Source: Variovorax sp. N23 (GTDB taxonomy: Bacteria; Pseudomonadota; Gammaproteobacteria; Burkholderiales; Burkholderiaceae_C). From it: 64,000 nt of DNA. Location: the NCBI RefSeq assembly GCF_025486315.1, contig NZ_JAOOPY010000007.1, forward strand, positions 124,001 through 188,000, written 5' to 3'. The notes below the pieces were generated by a model. That model was not told where the DNA came from. It saw nothing but the letters and a program-made list of their open reading frames with translations, and searched no databases. The first letter of the stretch is position 1, and each line of letters opens with the position of its first letter. The translations under genes were made by a program, and so were the position numbers. Below, piece after piece: positions 9,177-19,166 of this stretch.

Positions 9177-10025
9177 CTAGGGCGCTGCCTTGAAGCGGGC
9201 CTGCAGCTCCGGCAGTAGCGACTGCGGCGGTTCGATGTGGTTGCGCTTCTCGGTCTCGATCAGCCAGCCACTGCGATGCCACTGCTGGACCACCTTGTCG
9301 ACGGCGGCGATGGTGTCTGCCTCGCCCTTGCGGGCCCAGACGACCGAGGGCGCCGGCAACAACTCTTCGGTGATCGGCGCCACGTAGCCGGCCCATTCGG
9401 CGTTGCTGCGCAGCAGCGGCTGGATGAGCGTGGCGTCATGCACGGCCGCGACGCAGTTGCCGCCGCGCAGGGCGAGCAGTGATTCGGACGAGGTCTTGAA
9501 ACCGCGCACCTGTGCGCCGTACTGGTCCTGCAGCGGCTTCACGTAACTGCTGCCTTGCGAGGCGCAGACCACCTTGCCGCGCAGGTCTTCCCACTTGGCG
9601 ATGCCGCTGGTCTTGAGCACGGCGGCCGTGCCGCCGACACGGTAGAAGGGCGTCGGCGCGTGACCCAGGATCTCGCCGCGGTCGGCGTTGTATTCCATGG
9701 ACGCGATCAGCAGGTCGACCTTGCCCGATTGCAGGAACTGCACGCGGTTGGAGGGCTGCACCTGCACCAGCTCGACCTCTGCGCCCAATTGCCTGCCCAG
9801 ATCGCGCGCCAGTTCGGGGTTCCAGCCGACCAGCTGCTGGGTAGCCGGGTCGATCGAGCCGAAGGGCCCGCCGCTGACCATCACACCGATGGCGACCTTG
9901 CCGCGCTGCTTGATGCGGTCGAGCGTCGCATCGGCATGGGCCGCGCCCGTAACGATGCACAGGAGGGTGGCCAATTCGATGGCACGGCGAAAGTGGGGGA
10001 AGAGGAAGTGCGAACCGGAAGTCAT
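9177..10025 (-). CDS. Polar amino-acid ABC transporter substrate-binding protein (second)
   Basis: A 282-residue SBP_bac_3 protein clearly paralogous to the downstream one: ATLDRIKQRGKVAIGVMVSGGPFG against ATLDKIKQRGKLSVGVDAPEPPFG, and LLIASMEYNADRGEILGHAPTPFY later. The signal peptide ends TGAAHA. The ATG at 10025 is chosen because it is followed directly by a normal signal sequence; a longer in-frame start at 10103 would place cationic text ahead of it. It is the first gene after a candidate promoter (10066-10118), so the importer, aminotransferase, dioxygenase, lyase and hyuAB genes may all be read from there. Confidence 0.88.
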   Translation of the reverse strand: MTSGSHFLFPHFRRAIELATLLCIVTGAAHADATLDRIKQRGKVAIGVMVSGGPFGSIDPATQQLVGWNPELARDLGRQLGAEVELVQVQPSNRVQFLQSGKVDLLIASMEYNADRGEILGHAPTPFYRVGGTAAVLKTSGIAKWEDLRGKVVCASQGSSYVKPLQDQYGAQVRGFKTSSESLLALRGGNCVAAVHDATLIQPLLRSNAEWAGYVAPITEELLPAPSVVWARKGEADTIAAVDKVVQQWHRSGWLIETEKRNHIEPPQSLLPELQARFKAAP

Positions 10026-10065
10026 CGAACGGGAAGCCTGAAGAGGCGAAGCATTGCAGAGGGCG

Positions 10066-10118
10066 ATCTTCCGATTGCCCCGCCGCGCATGCAACGAACA
10101 CATTCAGCTATCGATATG
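10066..10118 (-). promoter_or_regulatory. Candidate sulfur-regulated promoter of the amino-acid importer operon
   Basis: Read on the minus strand: CATAT (10118-10114), then 42 nt, then a -10-like GAAGAT (10071-10066). A -35-like TTGCAT (10094-10089) stands 17 bp ahead of the -10. The same spacing occurs at five other promoters in the window. The box sits inside the longer GCATATCGATAGCTGAAT, which closely resembles 23920-23938. Confidence 0.5.
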
Positions 10119-10128
10119 CGTTTCTTCG

Positions 10129-11793
10129 TCAGGGCGCCGGCGCGTGCGCGGGAATGCGAAAGCTGGCCAGTTCCTCAGGCGCGCATTGGGCGACCAGCCC
10201 AAGTTCCCAGTCGAGATAGCGGCGTGCCGCGTCGAGGTTGCCATCGTGGCGATCGTGCACGAAGAACAGGTAGTCGATGGCTTCAACGTCGCTCGGCGAT
10301 TCGGGTGTGGCTTCCTGCGCCCAGCCCGCCGCTTCGAGAGCCTCGGCCGTCGCCCACCACAGACGCTGCCAGCCGGCCTCGCGAAGATCCAGTGCGGCGA
10401 GGCGTGCAGTGCTTTCGTCGGGCGCGATCAGCAACACGGGCCGCGTCAGATCCCCGCTGGTCGCGGTCGATGCGTCGGTGATCACGCGGGGGCGGATGGA
10501 CCACACCGCGCCGCGTGCATGGCGCGCTCGGAACGCCAGGGCAGAGCGCAAGTCAAGCACCGCAGCGGATGTGTCGGGACCCTCACGCCACGCGACCAGT
10601 GCATCGGCATCCGCGTTCTGTACCCCGGGCGGGCGCTGTACAGGCTCGCGTGCTGGGACGTACAGCGCGGCGGCCAGGCCTTCTTCGACCAGTGCGGCCT
10701 CATGGCCGAGGCGGCGCAGCCACACGGCCACGATCGGCGCGCGCACGGCGTCGTCGTCCAGCACCAGGATGCGTGCATGCCGCACGCCAATCTGCAGATC
10801 CGTGGCCTGCAACAGCTGGCCGCCCGGCGCATGCCGGGCGCCCGGCAGGCCACCGGCCGCGAATTCTTCCGCCGTGCGCACATCGAACACGAAGGTGGTG
10901 CGGGCGCCGTCGTCCAGCCAAGCCTGGGCTTCGACTGCAGTGAGCGTTGGCACGGATGCGCGTCGTGCCGCCGCGGCCGCGGCGTCTCGTGCGGCCTTGC
11001 GCTGCGCCGCATCGGGCGATGGCGGCAATGTTCGAGCGCTGCCGCGTTCCAGTTCCAAGCCTGCCAGTGCCCAGCCCTGCGTGCCGTTCTCCAGCGCGAA
11101 TACCGGATTCGGGACGCCGAGGTCGCGCAGGATCTGCGCACCGACGATGCTGCGCGTGCGGCCTGCGCAGTGCACCACGATCGGCGTCGCCGGGTCGGGC
11201 GCGAGCACGCGCCAGCGCAGCGCCAACTCACCGTTGGGCACGGGAACGGCGCCAGGCAGTGTCATCTTCCGGTGCTCCTCGAGCGTGCGGCCGTCGAGCA
11301 GCACCAGGGGCTCGCCCGCGCGCTGGCGCCGCGCCAGTTCATGGGCATCGATGTGCGGTACCTCGAAGGCATGCTCGGCGATCTCGCCGAAGGTCTTCGA
11401 CGGCAGGTTGACGCCCTTGAACAGGGTGTGACCGGCGCGCTCCCAGGCGGGCGCGCCGCCCGCGAGCACCCACACGTCGTCATACCCCAACGCACCGAGC
11501 CGACCGGCGGCGCGGTGCGCCAGCGCAGAGTCTGCGTCGCCGTCGTCGAAGAGCACGGTGCGTGTGGCACGCCGCGGCACGAGGCGGGCCACCTCGGGCT
11601 CGAGACGGCTGTAGCCTGCGTGCACTGCGAAGAACGGATGCCCTTCGCCGTATTGGCCGTGCTCGCGGATGTCGAGCAGCGCCAGCTCGCGGCCATCCTG
11701 CAGCCATTGGTGCAGCGTGCCGGCCGAGATGGCGGGTGCGCGCGTGGCGGGGGCTGTCGCGATGGGTTCGGAGGTCTCAGAATGCAAGGTCAT
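10129..11793 (-). CDS. Protein with four tandem rhodanese domains
   Basis: A 554-residue sulfurtransferase-type protein made of four rhodanese-like modules at about 23-124, 145-250, 285-380 and 395-490. Each module shows the LLDIR/LLDGR/VFDVR/VLDLR strand. Only module 2 has the active-site cysteine (C209 in VVHCAGRTRS). The matching loops of modules 1, 3 and 4 read LFDDGDADS, LVLDDDAVR and LIAPDESTA and cannot form a persulfide. The C-terminus ends with an aromatic, acidic segment (DYLFFVHDRHDGN). Such proteins are found beside cysteine-dioxygenase-like genes in proteobacteria. The likely role is moving sulfane sulfur during thiol breakdown. I use the ATG at 11793; another at 11814 would overlap the upstream gene. 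Confidence 0.88.
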   Translation of the reverse strand: MTLHSETSEPIATAPATRAPAISAGTLHQWLQDGRELALLDIREHGQYGEGHPFFAVHAGYSRLEPEVARLVPRRATRTVLFDDGDADSALAHRAAGRLGALGYDDVWVLAGGAPAWERAGHTLFKGVNLPSKTFGEIAEHAFEVPHIDAHELARRQRAGEPLVLLDGRTLEEHRKMTLPGAVPVPNGELALRWRVLAPDPATPIVVHCAGRTRSIVGAQILRDLGVPNPVFALENGTQGWALAGLELERGSARTLPPSPDAAQRKAARDAAAAAARRASVPTLTAVEAQAWLDDGARTTFVFDVRTAEEFAAGGLPGARHAPGGQLLQATDLQIGVRHARILVLDDDAVRAPIVAVWLRRLGHEAALVEEGLAAALYVPAREPVQRPPGVQNADADALVAWREGPDTSAAVLDLRSALAFRARHARGAVWSIRPRVITDASTATSGDLTRPVLLIAPDESTARLAALDLREAGWQRLWWATAEALEAAGWAQEATPESPSDVEAIDYLFFVHDRHDGNLDAARRYLDWELGLVAQCAPEELASFRIPAHAPAP

Positions 11794-11803
11794 CGCGATG
11801 TGC

Positions 11804-12634
11804 CTACTTGGCAAAATAGTCCGGCAGCCGATAGCCGGCCCACACCGGTTGGGCCTTGAAGAACGCCTGGAATTCGGCCGACTGGTAGGCCTTTACGATG
11901 TCCTTGGCGAACTGCGCATTCTCATTGCCGCGCTTGACGGCCACCACGTTGACGTAAGGCTGCGTCATGTCCTCGAGCTTGAGCGCATCGGTCAGCTTGA
12001 GGCCCGAGGCCACGGCGAAGTTGCCTTGCACAGCCACCACGTCGGCGTCTGCGAGCGAGCGCGGCGCCTGCGCGGCTTCGATCGGTACCAGCTTCAGGCG
12101 CTTCGGGTTGGAGGTCACGTCGCGCTCCGAAACGCTCAACGGATTCACATTGGGCTTGAGCTGCAGCCAGCCGAGCGCAGCCAGAATGTTGAGCGCGCGG
12201 GTTGCGTTCACCGGGTCCGAGGGCAGCGTGATCGTGGCGCCATCGGGCACGGCAGCAAGCGACTTGTAGCGCTGCGAATAGAGGCCCATGGGCGGCGTCG
12301 GCACGTTCACGATCGGCACCAGGTTGAAACCCTGCCGCTGGTTGGTCGCTTCCAGGTACAGCGTGTGCTGGAAGATGTTGGCGTCGATCTGCCCGCGCTC
12401 CACCGCGTCGTTGGGCTGGACGCCCTGGCTGAACTCGACGTACTTGATCGTGTAGCCCTGCTGCTTGAGCAGCGGCTCGATGCCCTTGGCAAACGCATCG
12501 CGGTAGGGGCCGGGCATGAAGCCGACGCTGAGGTCCGCAGCCTGCGCGACGCCGGCGACCAGCAAAGAGACGAGGGCGAGCGCCAAGCGCGAAGTCTGCT
12601 GGCAGGGAAAGGTACGGGGTGAAAGCGAAGGCAA
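11804..12634 (-). CDS. NlpA/MetQ-family ABC substrate-binding protein
   Basis: A 276-residue periplasmic binding protein of the NlpA family, whose known members bind D/L-methionine. The text DANIFQHTLYLEATNQRQGFNLV and PNDPVNATRAL-like PSDPVNATRALNILAA are diagnostic. The signal peptide ends LVAGVAQAA and has no lipobox Cys, so it should be soluble. I chose a TTG start at 12634 because GGAG lies six bases upstream and it gives a normal signal peptide; ATGs at 12691 and 12715 would add odd N-terminal residues. No MetN or MetI partner is nearby, so it probably shares a membrane unit. It is the first gene of the minus-strand operon. Confidence 0.85.
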   Translation of the reverse strand: MPSLSPRTFPCQQTSRLALALVSLLVAGVAQAADLSVGFMPGPYRDAFAKGIEPLLKQQGYTIKYVEFSQGVQPNDAVERGQIDANIFQHTLYLEATNQRQGFNLVPIVNVPTPPMGLYSQRYKSLAAVPDGATITLPSDPVNATRALNILAALGWLQLKPNVNPLSVSERDVTSNPKRLKLVPIEAAQAPRSLADADVVAVQGNFAVASGLKLTDALKLEDMTQPYVNVVAVKRGNENAQFAKDIVKAYQSAEFQAFFKAQPVWAGYRLPDYFAK

Positions 12635-12713
12635 GAGGAACTCCGACGGGCGGGCGCTGGAAGCGCATCGAGAAAGGGTGGGCGCCACCATTGCGTCAGC
12701 CGGCAGCGAGCGC

Positions 12714-12766
12714 ACTCTAAGCGCAGGGCGGCGAACGCCAAAGAAGGTTTGTGTGCTTGCTTATGC
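12714..12766 (-). promoter_or_regulatory. Candidate promoter and activator site for the NlpA-type operon
   Basis: On the minus strand: CATAA (12765-12761, inside GCATAAGCAAGC), a 41-nt gap, and -10-like TAGAGT (12719-12714). The -35-like TTTGGC (12742-12737) is 17 bp ahead of the -10. The 12-mer GCATAAGCAAGC recurs exactly at 34470-34459 in front of ssuA. Confidence 0.55.
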
Positions 12767-12791
12767 AGCTTTCGCTTTCGCACGGCGCACG

Positions 12792-12844
12792 AATAACGAT
12801 CCTCGTTTTTCTGCCTTGGGCATGGCGAGTACTGCCCCTAACCT
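12792..12844 (+). promoter_or_regulatory. Candidate promoter of the peptide-type ABC importer operon
   Basis: AATAA (12792-12796), 42 nt, then -10-like TAACCT (12839-12844), with -35-like TTGGGC (12816-12821) 17 bp before it. It points away from the minus-strand promoter at 12714-12766, so the 250-bp gap is a divergent control region. Confidence 0.5.
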
Positions 12845-12883
12845 TCGGCGCTTTCATTCGATCGCTGTCCCGCTGGGCCCAGC

Positions 12884-14527
12884 ATGTCCACGGAGATTTC
12901 GAGCGCCATGGTGTCCTCATTGAATCGGCGTCTGCTGCTGCAGGGCAGCTTCGCCGCCGCCACCTTGCCGCTGTTCGGCACGGGCCACGCGCAGCAGCCG
13001 CAGGCAGCGTCGCCACAACGTGGCGGCACCTTGGTCATCTCGCTGGCGCCGGAGCCGCAGATCATCACGGCCGCCTTCCTCACGACCATGCAGGTCACGA
13101 TGATCGCCGGCAAGATCAGCGAGGGCCTGGTGTGGTTCGACGACAAGCTTCAGCCGCAACCCGAGCTGGCCGAGTCCTGGGCCTTTGCGCCGGACGGCCT
13201 GTCGCTCACGCTGCGCCTGCGCCGCGGCGTGAAGTGGCACGACGGGCACGACTTCAGCTCGGCGGACGTGGCCTTCTCGCTGCTCAACGTGTGGCAGAAG
13301 ATCCACCCCGGCGGCCGGCTGGCCTACGCGTCGGTGCAGGCAGTCGACACGCCCGATGCGCACACCGCCATCCTGCGGTTGTCGCGGCCGACGCCCTATC
13401 TGCTGAGCTTCCTGAACGTGTACGGCGCGCAGGTCGTGCCCAAGCACCTTTACGAAGGCACCGACCTCCTGAAGAACCCGGCCAACACCGCGCCCATCGG
13501 CACCGGCCCGTTCCGCTTCAAGGAGTGGGTGCGCGGCAGCCACATTGCGCTGGAGCGCAATCCGACCTACTGGCGCGAGGGGCTGCCGTACCTCGACGGC
13601 GTGGTGTTCAAGTTCATCCCCGATGCCGCGGCGCGATCGGTCGCGCTGGCCAGCGGCGAGGTGCACGTCGCGCTGGCGTCCAACATCCCGGTGTCGAACC
13701 TCAAGCAGTTCTCGGACAAGAAGAAGTTCGCCATCAACACGACCGACGGCAGCTACCTCGCATCGATCCAATTGGCCACCGTCAACGTGCGCAAGCCTGT
13801 GCTGGCCGACAAGCGGGTGCGGCAGGCGCTGATGTATGCGCTGGACCGTGAGGCGCTGCTGCGCGTGGTCTTCGGCGGCTACGGCAAGGTGGCGACCAGT
13901 TCGATCCCGTCGACGGTGCCGGCCTTCCACAGTGCCAAGGGCCGCCAGTACAGGCATGACCCGAAGCAGGCTGAAGCGCTGCTCGAGGCCGCCGGCTTCC
14001 CTCGCAAGAGCGACGGCAAGCGGCTGAAGCTGACGCTCGACTACGGCAGCGGGTCGCTCGAAGCCACGCGGACCGCCGAGTTCATGAAGCAGTACTACGG
14101 CCGGGTGGGTGTCGACCTCGAACTGCGCGCGTCCGACGCCGGCGTCTACATCCGCCGCGTGTTCGGCGATGCCGATTACGACCTGTTCCTTACCAGCCTG
14201 CACAACCTGCCGGACCCGAGCCTGGGCGTGCAGCGCTGGTACTGGAGCAAGAACATCGCCAAGGGCGTGCCGTGGAGCAACGGCGCCGGCTACGTCAACC
14301 CCGAACTCGACCGGGTGATGGAAGCGGCCGCCGTCGAACTCGACCCGGCCAAGCGCCGCGGCCTCGTCGACGAATGGCAGGCCATCGTGCAGGAAGAGGT
14401 GCCGATCCTCGACCTGATCGAACTCGACTGGACCACCGTCTCCAGCAGCCGCTACCGCAAGGTGCGGGCACAGGGCGACGGGCTCTACGCCTCGCTGGCC
14501 GATGCCTATCTCGTCTCGGCCGACTGA
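12884..14527 (+). CDS. Peptide/opine-type ABC transporter substrate-binding protein
   Basis: A 547-residue SBP_bac_5 (DppA/OppA-like) protein. A twin-arginine-type signal (NRRLLLQGSFAAATL, about 13-27) precedes RGGTLVISLAPEPQIITAAF. The family block LRLRRGVKWHDGHDFSSADV is present, as is RQALMYALDREALL. An internal ATG at 12908 is an alternative start. A paralogue of the same length follows 59 bp downstream, then DppBCDF-type genes. The ligand is unknown; in this setting a sulfur-containing peptide such as a glutathione derivative is possible (inference). Confidence 0.92.
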   Translation: MSTEISSAMVSSLNRRLLLQGSFAAATLPLFGTGHAQQPQAASPQRGGTLVISLAPEPQIITAAFLTTMQVTMIAGKISEGLVWFDDKLQPQPELAESWAFAPDGLSLTLRLRRGVKWHDGHDFSSADVAFSLLNVWQKIHPGGRLAYASVQAVDTPDAHTAILRLSRPTPYLLSFLNVYGAQVVPKHLYEGTDLLKNPANTAPIGTGPFRFKEWVRGSHIALERNPTYWREGLPYLDGVVFKFIPDAAARSVALASGEVHVALASNIPVSNLKQFSDKKKFAINTTDGSYLASIQLATVNVRKPVLADKRVRQALMYALDREALLRVVFGGYGKVATSSIPSTVPAFHSAKGRQYRHDPKQAEALLEAAGFPRKSDGKRLKLTLDYGSGSLEATRTAEFMKQYYGRVGVDLELRASDAGVYIRRVFGDADYDLFLTSLHNLPDPSLGVQRWYWSKNIAKGVPWSNGAGYVNPELDRVMEAAAVELDPAKRRGLVDEWQAIVQEEVPILDLIELDWTTVSSSRYRKVRAQGDGLYASLADAYLVSAD

Positions 14528-14586
14528 GCGCTCCCGACCTCCCTCACATTCCTCCATCGACCTTTCCTGCTGCGACCGATCTCTTC

Positions 14587-16230
14587 ATGCATCCGAACCG
14601 ACGACACTTCATCCATTCCGCGGCCACGCTCGGCGCCATCGCCACGGCCGACAGCCTGTTTGCCCTCTCGGCCTTCGCACAGACGACCGGCACGAAGCCG
14701 GTGCGCGGCGGCATCCTCAACGTCGCGGTCTCGCCCGAGCCGACGCTGCTGACCTCGGCCTTCATCACCACGATGAACATCGGCCAGGTGTCGAGCAAGG
14801 TGCTCGAAGGGCTGGTGAGCTACGACCTGAAGCTGCAGCCGGTGCCCGAGCTCGCAACCTCGTGGGAGGTCGCGCCGGACGGGCTGACCGTGACCTTCCG
14901 CCTGCGCAAGGGCGTGAAATGGCACGACGGCAAGGACTTCTCTGCGGCCGACGTGAAGTACACGCTGCTCGAAGTCTGGAAGCCGCTGCATCCCTTCGGC
15001 CGCGCCGCCTTCGCCAACGTGACGGCGGTCGACACGCCCGACCCGCACACGGTGATCGTGCGCCTGTCGTCGCCGGCGCCGTACCTGCTCAACTACATCA
15101 ACACCTACGGCGCGCAGATCCTGCCAAAGCATCTGTACGAAGGCACCGACGTGCTGAAGAACCCGGCGAACAACGCGCCGGTGGGCACCGGCCCCTTCGT
15201 CTTCAAGGAATGGGTGAAGGGCAGCCACGTGCGGCTGGAGCGCAACCCGAACTACTGGGGCCGCGGCCCGGGCGGCGAGCAGCAGCCTTACCTCGACGGC
15301 GTGGTGTTCAAGTTCATTCCCGATGCCGCCGCGCGCACCGTGGCGCTGGAGGCCGGCGAGATCGACGTCGCGCTCGGTTCGAGCATCCCGCTGTCGAACC
15401 TCAACAAGTTCAGCGACAAGGCGAAGTACACGATCAACCTGGACGACGGCCGCTACCTCGCGACCATCTTCCTCACGCAGTTCAACGTGCGCCGGCCGGC
15501 GCTGTCGGATAAGCGCGTGCGCCAGGCCTTTGCGCACGCCATCGACCGCAATGCGCTGCTCAAGGTGGTGTTCCTCGGCTACGGCAAGGCCGCCACCGGT
15601 CCGGTGCCGTCGTCGGTCGTCAACTACTACTCGCCCGAGACCCGCCAGTACCCCTACGACCTCAAAAAGGCGGCGGCGCTGCTGGACGAGGCGGGCCTGA
15701 AGCCGGACAAGGACGGCAAGCGGTTGAAGATCACGCTGGACTACGACGCCGGCGGCGGCGTCACGGCGACCCGGCCGGCGGAGTTCATCAAGCAGTCGCT
15801 TGCGCGCGTGGGCGTCGACGTGGAGCTGCGCGCGGGCGACACCGCCACTTACCTGCGCCGCGTCTTCAGCGACCAGGATTACGACCTGATGATCTCCAGC
15901 CTGCACCGCCTGCCCGACCCGACGCTCGGCGTGCAACGGCTGTTCTGGACGAAGAACATCGTCAAAGGCTCGCCGTGGACCAACGGCTCGGGCTATTCGA
16001 ATCCCGCACTCGACCGCATCATGGAGGCGGCTGGCGGCGAGGCCGACGTGGCCAAGCGCAAGGCGCTCATCAAGGAGTGGCAGCAGATCGTGCAGGAGGA
16101 TCTGCCGGTGCTCGACTTGGTCGAGCAGACCTGGGTCACGGTGTCGACCGCGCGCCTGCACAAGCAGGTGCTGCAGGGCGACGGCCTCTTCGCGTCGTAC
16201 GGCGACGCCTGGCTCGACGCGAAGAAATGA
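14587..16230 (+). CDS. Peptide/opine-type ABC transporter substrate-binding protein (paralogue)
   Basis: A 547-residue SBP_bac_5 protein with long stretches almost identical to the preceding gene product (for example PKHLYEGTD, LKNPAN, VVFKFIPDAAAR), so the pair arose by tandem duplication. The twin-arginine-type signal is NRRHFIHSAATL near the N-terminus. The ATG at 14587 gives this signal; upstream in-frame sequence runs through the previous gene in another frame. Its TGA overlaps the ATG of the permease gene (ATGA). The two paralogues probably extend the ligand range of one transporter. Confidence 0.93.
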   Translation: MHPNRRHFIHSAATLGAIATADSLFALSAFAQTTGTKPVRGGILNVAVSPEPTLLTSAFITTMNIGQVSSKVLEGLVSYDLKLQPVPELATSWEVAPDGLTVTFRLRKGVKWHDGKDFSAADVKYTLLEVWKPLHPFGRAAFANVTAVDTPDPHTVIVRLSSPAPYLLNYINTYGAQILPKHLYEGTDVLKNPANNAPVGTGPFVFKEWVKGSHVRLERNPNYWGRGPGGEQQPYLDGVVFKFIPDAAARTVALEAGEIDVALGSSIPLSNLNKFSDKAKYTINLDDGRYLATIFLTQFNVRRPALSDKRVRQAFAHAIDRNALLKVVFLGYGKAATGPVPSSVVNYYSPETRQYPYDLKKAAALLDEAGLKPDKDGKRLKITLDYDAGGGVTATRPAEFIKQSLARVGVDVELRAGDTATYLRRVFSDQDYDLMISSLHRLPDPTLGVQRLFWTKNIVKGSPWTNGSGYSNPALDRIMEAAGGEADVAKRKALIKEWQQIVQEDLPVLDLVEQTWVTVSTARLHKQVLQGDGLFASYGDAWLDAKK

Positions 16231-17237
16231 GCCAGCGCACGGCGTCCCCGCTCTGGGGCTTCCTGAAGAAGCGGCTGCTGCAGGTGCTGCCGGTGGTGTT
16301 CGGCATCGCGCTGCTCAACTTCCTGATCCTGCAGGTTGCGCCCGGCGACGTGGTCGACGTGATGGCCGGCGAGGCCGGTGCCGCCACGCCGGAGTACATG
16401 GCGCAGCTGCGCGCGAGCTTCGGGCTCGACCAGCCGCTGTACCTGCAGCTCGGCCACTACCTCTGGAACATCGTGACGCTCGACCTCGGCTTCTCGTTCC
16501 GCCAGAACATGCCGGTGTTCGACCTGGTGATCGATCGACTGCCGGCCACGCTGCTGCTGATGGTCGCGGCCATCGCCATCGCGCTGGTGCTCGGCGTCAC
16601 GCTGGGCGTGCTGTCGGCGCTCAAGGTGCACACCTGGGTCGACAACCTCAGCTCGCTGTTCGTGCTGGCCGCGTACGCGATGCCGACCTTCTGGCTCGGG
16701 CTGATGGCGATCGTGCTGTTCTCGGCGCGTCTGGGCTGGCTGCCGTCGGGCGGCATGGTGGACATCAGTGCCAACCACACGGGCTTCGCCTGGGTGGTCG
16801 ACGTCGCACGCCACGCGGTGCTGCCGGCCGCCACACTCGCCACCTTCTACCTGGCGGTGTATGCCAAGCTGGTGCGCTCCTCAATGCTGGAGCTGTATGG
16901 TGCCGACTTCATCCGCACGGCCCGCGCCAAGGGCGCCGGCGAGACGCGCATCACGCTCGTGCACACGCTGCGCAACGCCTTGCTTCCGCTGGTGACCATG
17001 TTGGGCTTCCAGATCGCCTCGCTGCTGAGCGGCGCGGTGCTGGTCGAGTCGGTCTTCAGCTGGCCCGGACTCGGGCGCCTGGCCTTCGAGGCGATCCTGG
17101 CGCGCGACTTCAACCTGCTGCTGGGCATCCTGCTGCTGAGCTCGATCCTGGTGACGCTCATCAACATCCTCGTGGACGTGCTCTATGCGTGGCTCGACCC
17201 GCGCGTGCAACTCGCATCTGCCGGAGCGCACGCATGA
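16227..17237 (+). CDS. Peptide-type ABC transporter permease (DppB-like)
   Basis: A 336-residue permease with six expected helices. The family start [26 protein letters not shown] is present, and the EAA loop reads [26 protein letters not shown], followed by [20 protein letters not shown], the DppB hallmark. It overlaps both neighbours by 4 bp (ATGA), so the operon is tightly coupled. Confidence 0.95.
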   Translation: MSQRTASPLWGFLKKRLLQVLPVVFGIALLNFLILQVAPGDVVDVMAGEAGAATPEYMAQLRASFGLDQPLYLQLGHYLWNIVTLDLGFSFRQNMPVFDLVIDRLPATLLLMVAAIAIALVLGVTLGVLSALKVHTWVDNLSSLFVLAAYAMPTFWLGLMAIVLFSARLGWLPSGGMVDISANHTGFAWVVDVARHAVLPAATLATFYLAVYAKLVRSSMLELYGADFIRTARAKGAGETRITLVHTLRNALLPLVTMLGFQIASLLSGAVLVESVFSWPGLGRLAFEAILARDFNLLLGILLLSSILVTLINILVDVLYAWLDPRVQLASAGAHA

Positions 17238-18142
17238 AGCCCGTCCTGGTGAATGGCACGAACGGTGCCGTGACGCCCGTCCGCTACGACGGCGGCCGTC
17301 TTGCGCGTGCGGCAGGTTTCGCGCGCGAGGTCGCACGCAACCGCCCGGCCCTGGTCGGGTTGGTGCTCATGCTGCTCGTGGTCGCGACCGCGACGCTGGG
17401 CCGCTGGTTCTTTCCCGGCGACCCGTGGGACATGGCCGGCTCGCCGATGCTGTGGCCCGGCGAAGACGCCGCGCATCCGCTGGGCACCGACTTCATGGGG
17501 CGCGACCTGGCGACCGGGCTGGTGTCGGGCGCCGGCGTCTCGCTGCTGATCGGCCTGGTCAGCACCTTCATCTCGGCCTTCGTCGGCATCACCATCGGTG
17601 CGTTGGCCGGCTACTACAGAGGCCGGGTCGATGCGGTGCTGCTGCGCGTGATCGAGGTGTTCCAGACCGTGCCGAGCTTCGTGCTGGCCGTCGTGCTGGT
17701 GGCGCTGTTCAAGCCGTCGGTGGCGACCGTGGTGTTCGCCATCGGGATCGTGTCGTGGCCGCCCACCGCGCGGCTGGTGCGCTCGCAGTTCCTGCAGCTG
17801 CGCGAGCGCGAATTCGTGCTGGCCGGGCGCACGGCGGGCATGAGCCATGCGCGGCTGATCCTCACGCAGATACTGCCGAACGCGCTGCCGCCGGTGGTCG
17901 TGGTGTCGACCCTGGCGGTGGCGCATGCGATCCAGACCGAAGCGGCACTGGCCTTCCTCGGCCTGGGCGACCCCAACGTGATGAGCTGGGGCACCATCAT
18001 CGGCAGCGGCCGCGAACAGGTCACCGACGCCTGGTACATCTGCGGCCTGCCGGGCCTCGCGATCGTCGTCACGGTGCTGGCCTTCAACCTGCTGGGCGAG
18101 GGCCTGAACGACGCCATGAACCCGCACCTGCGGCGGAGGTAG
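17234..18142 (+). CDS. Peptide-type ABC transporter permease (DppC-like)
   Basis: A 302-residue DppC-type permease. [21 protein letters not shown] is the classic post-helix-1 motif, and the coupling loop is [25 protein letters not shown]. The C-terminus [18 protein letters not shown] is the family ending. The ATG at 17234 overlaps the stop of the DppB-like gene. It pairs with that protein to form the channel. Confidence 0.95.
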   Translation: MKPVLVNGTNGAVTPVRYDGGRLARAAGFAREVARNRPALVGLVLMLLVVATATLGRWFFPGDPWDMAGSPMLWPGEDAAHPLGTDFMGRDLATGLVSGAGVSLLIGLVSTFISAFVGITIGALAGYYRGRVDAVLLRVIEVFQTVPSFVLAVVLVALFKPSVATVVFAIGIVSWPPTARLVRSQFLQLREREFVLAGRTAGMSHARLILTQILPNALPPVVVVSTLAVAHAIQTEAALAFLGLGDPNVMSWGTIIGSGREQVTDAWYICGLPGLAIVVTVLAFNLLGEGLNDAMNPHLRRR

Positions 18143-18146
18143 GCGC

Positions 18147-19162
<1,016 letters not shown>

Positions 19163-19166
<4 letters not shown>

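Noticed and set aside
14272..14586. Upstream extension of the second peptide-type binding protein
   Set aside because: It would overlap the preceding gene by 256 bp in another frame. The ATG at 14587 opens directly into a signal sequence.
12917..16161. Two minus-strand frames of about 550 codons opposite the paired binding-protein genes
   Set aside because: They mirror each other only because the plus-strand genes are duplicates. Composition is typical of antisense frames.
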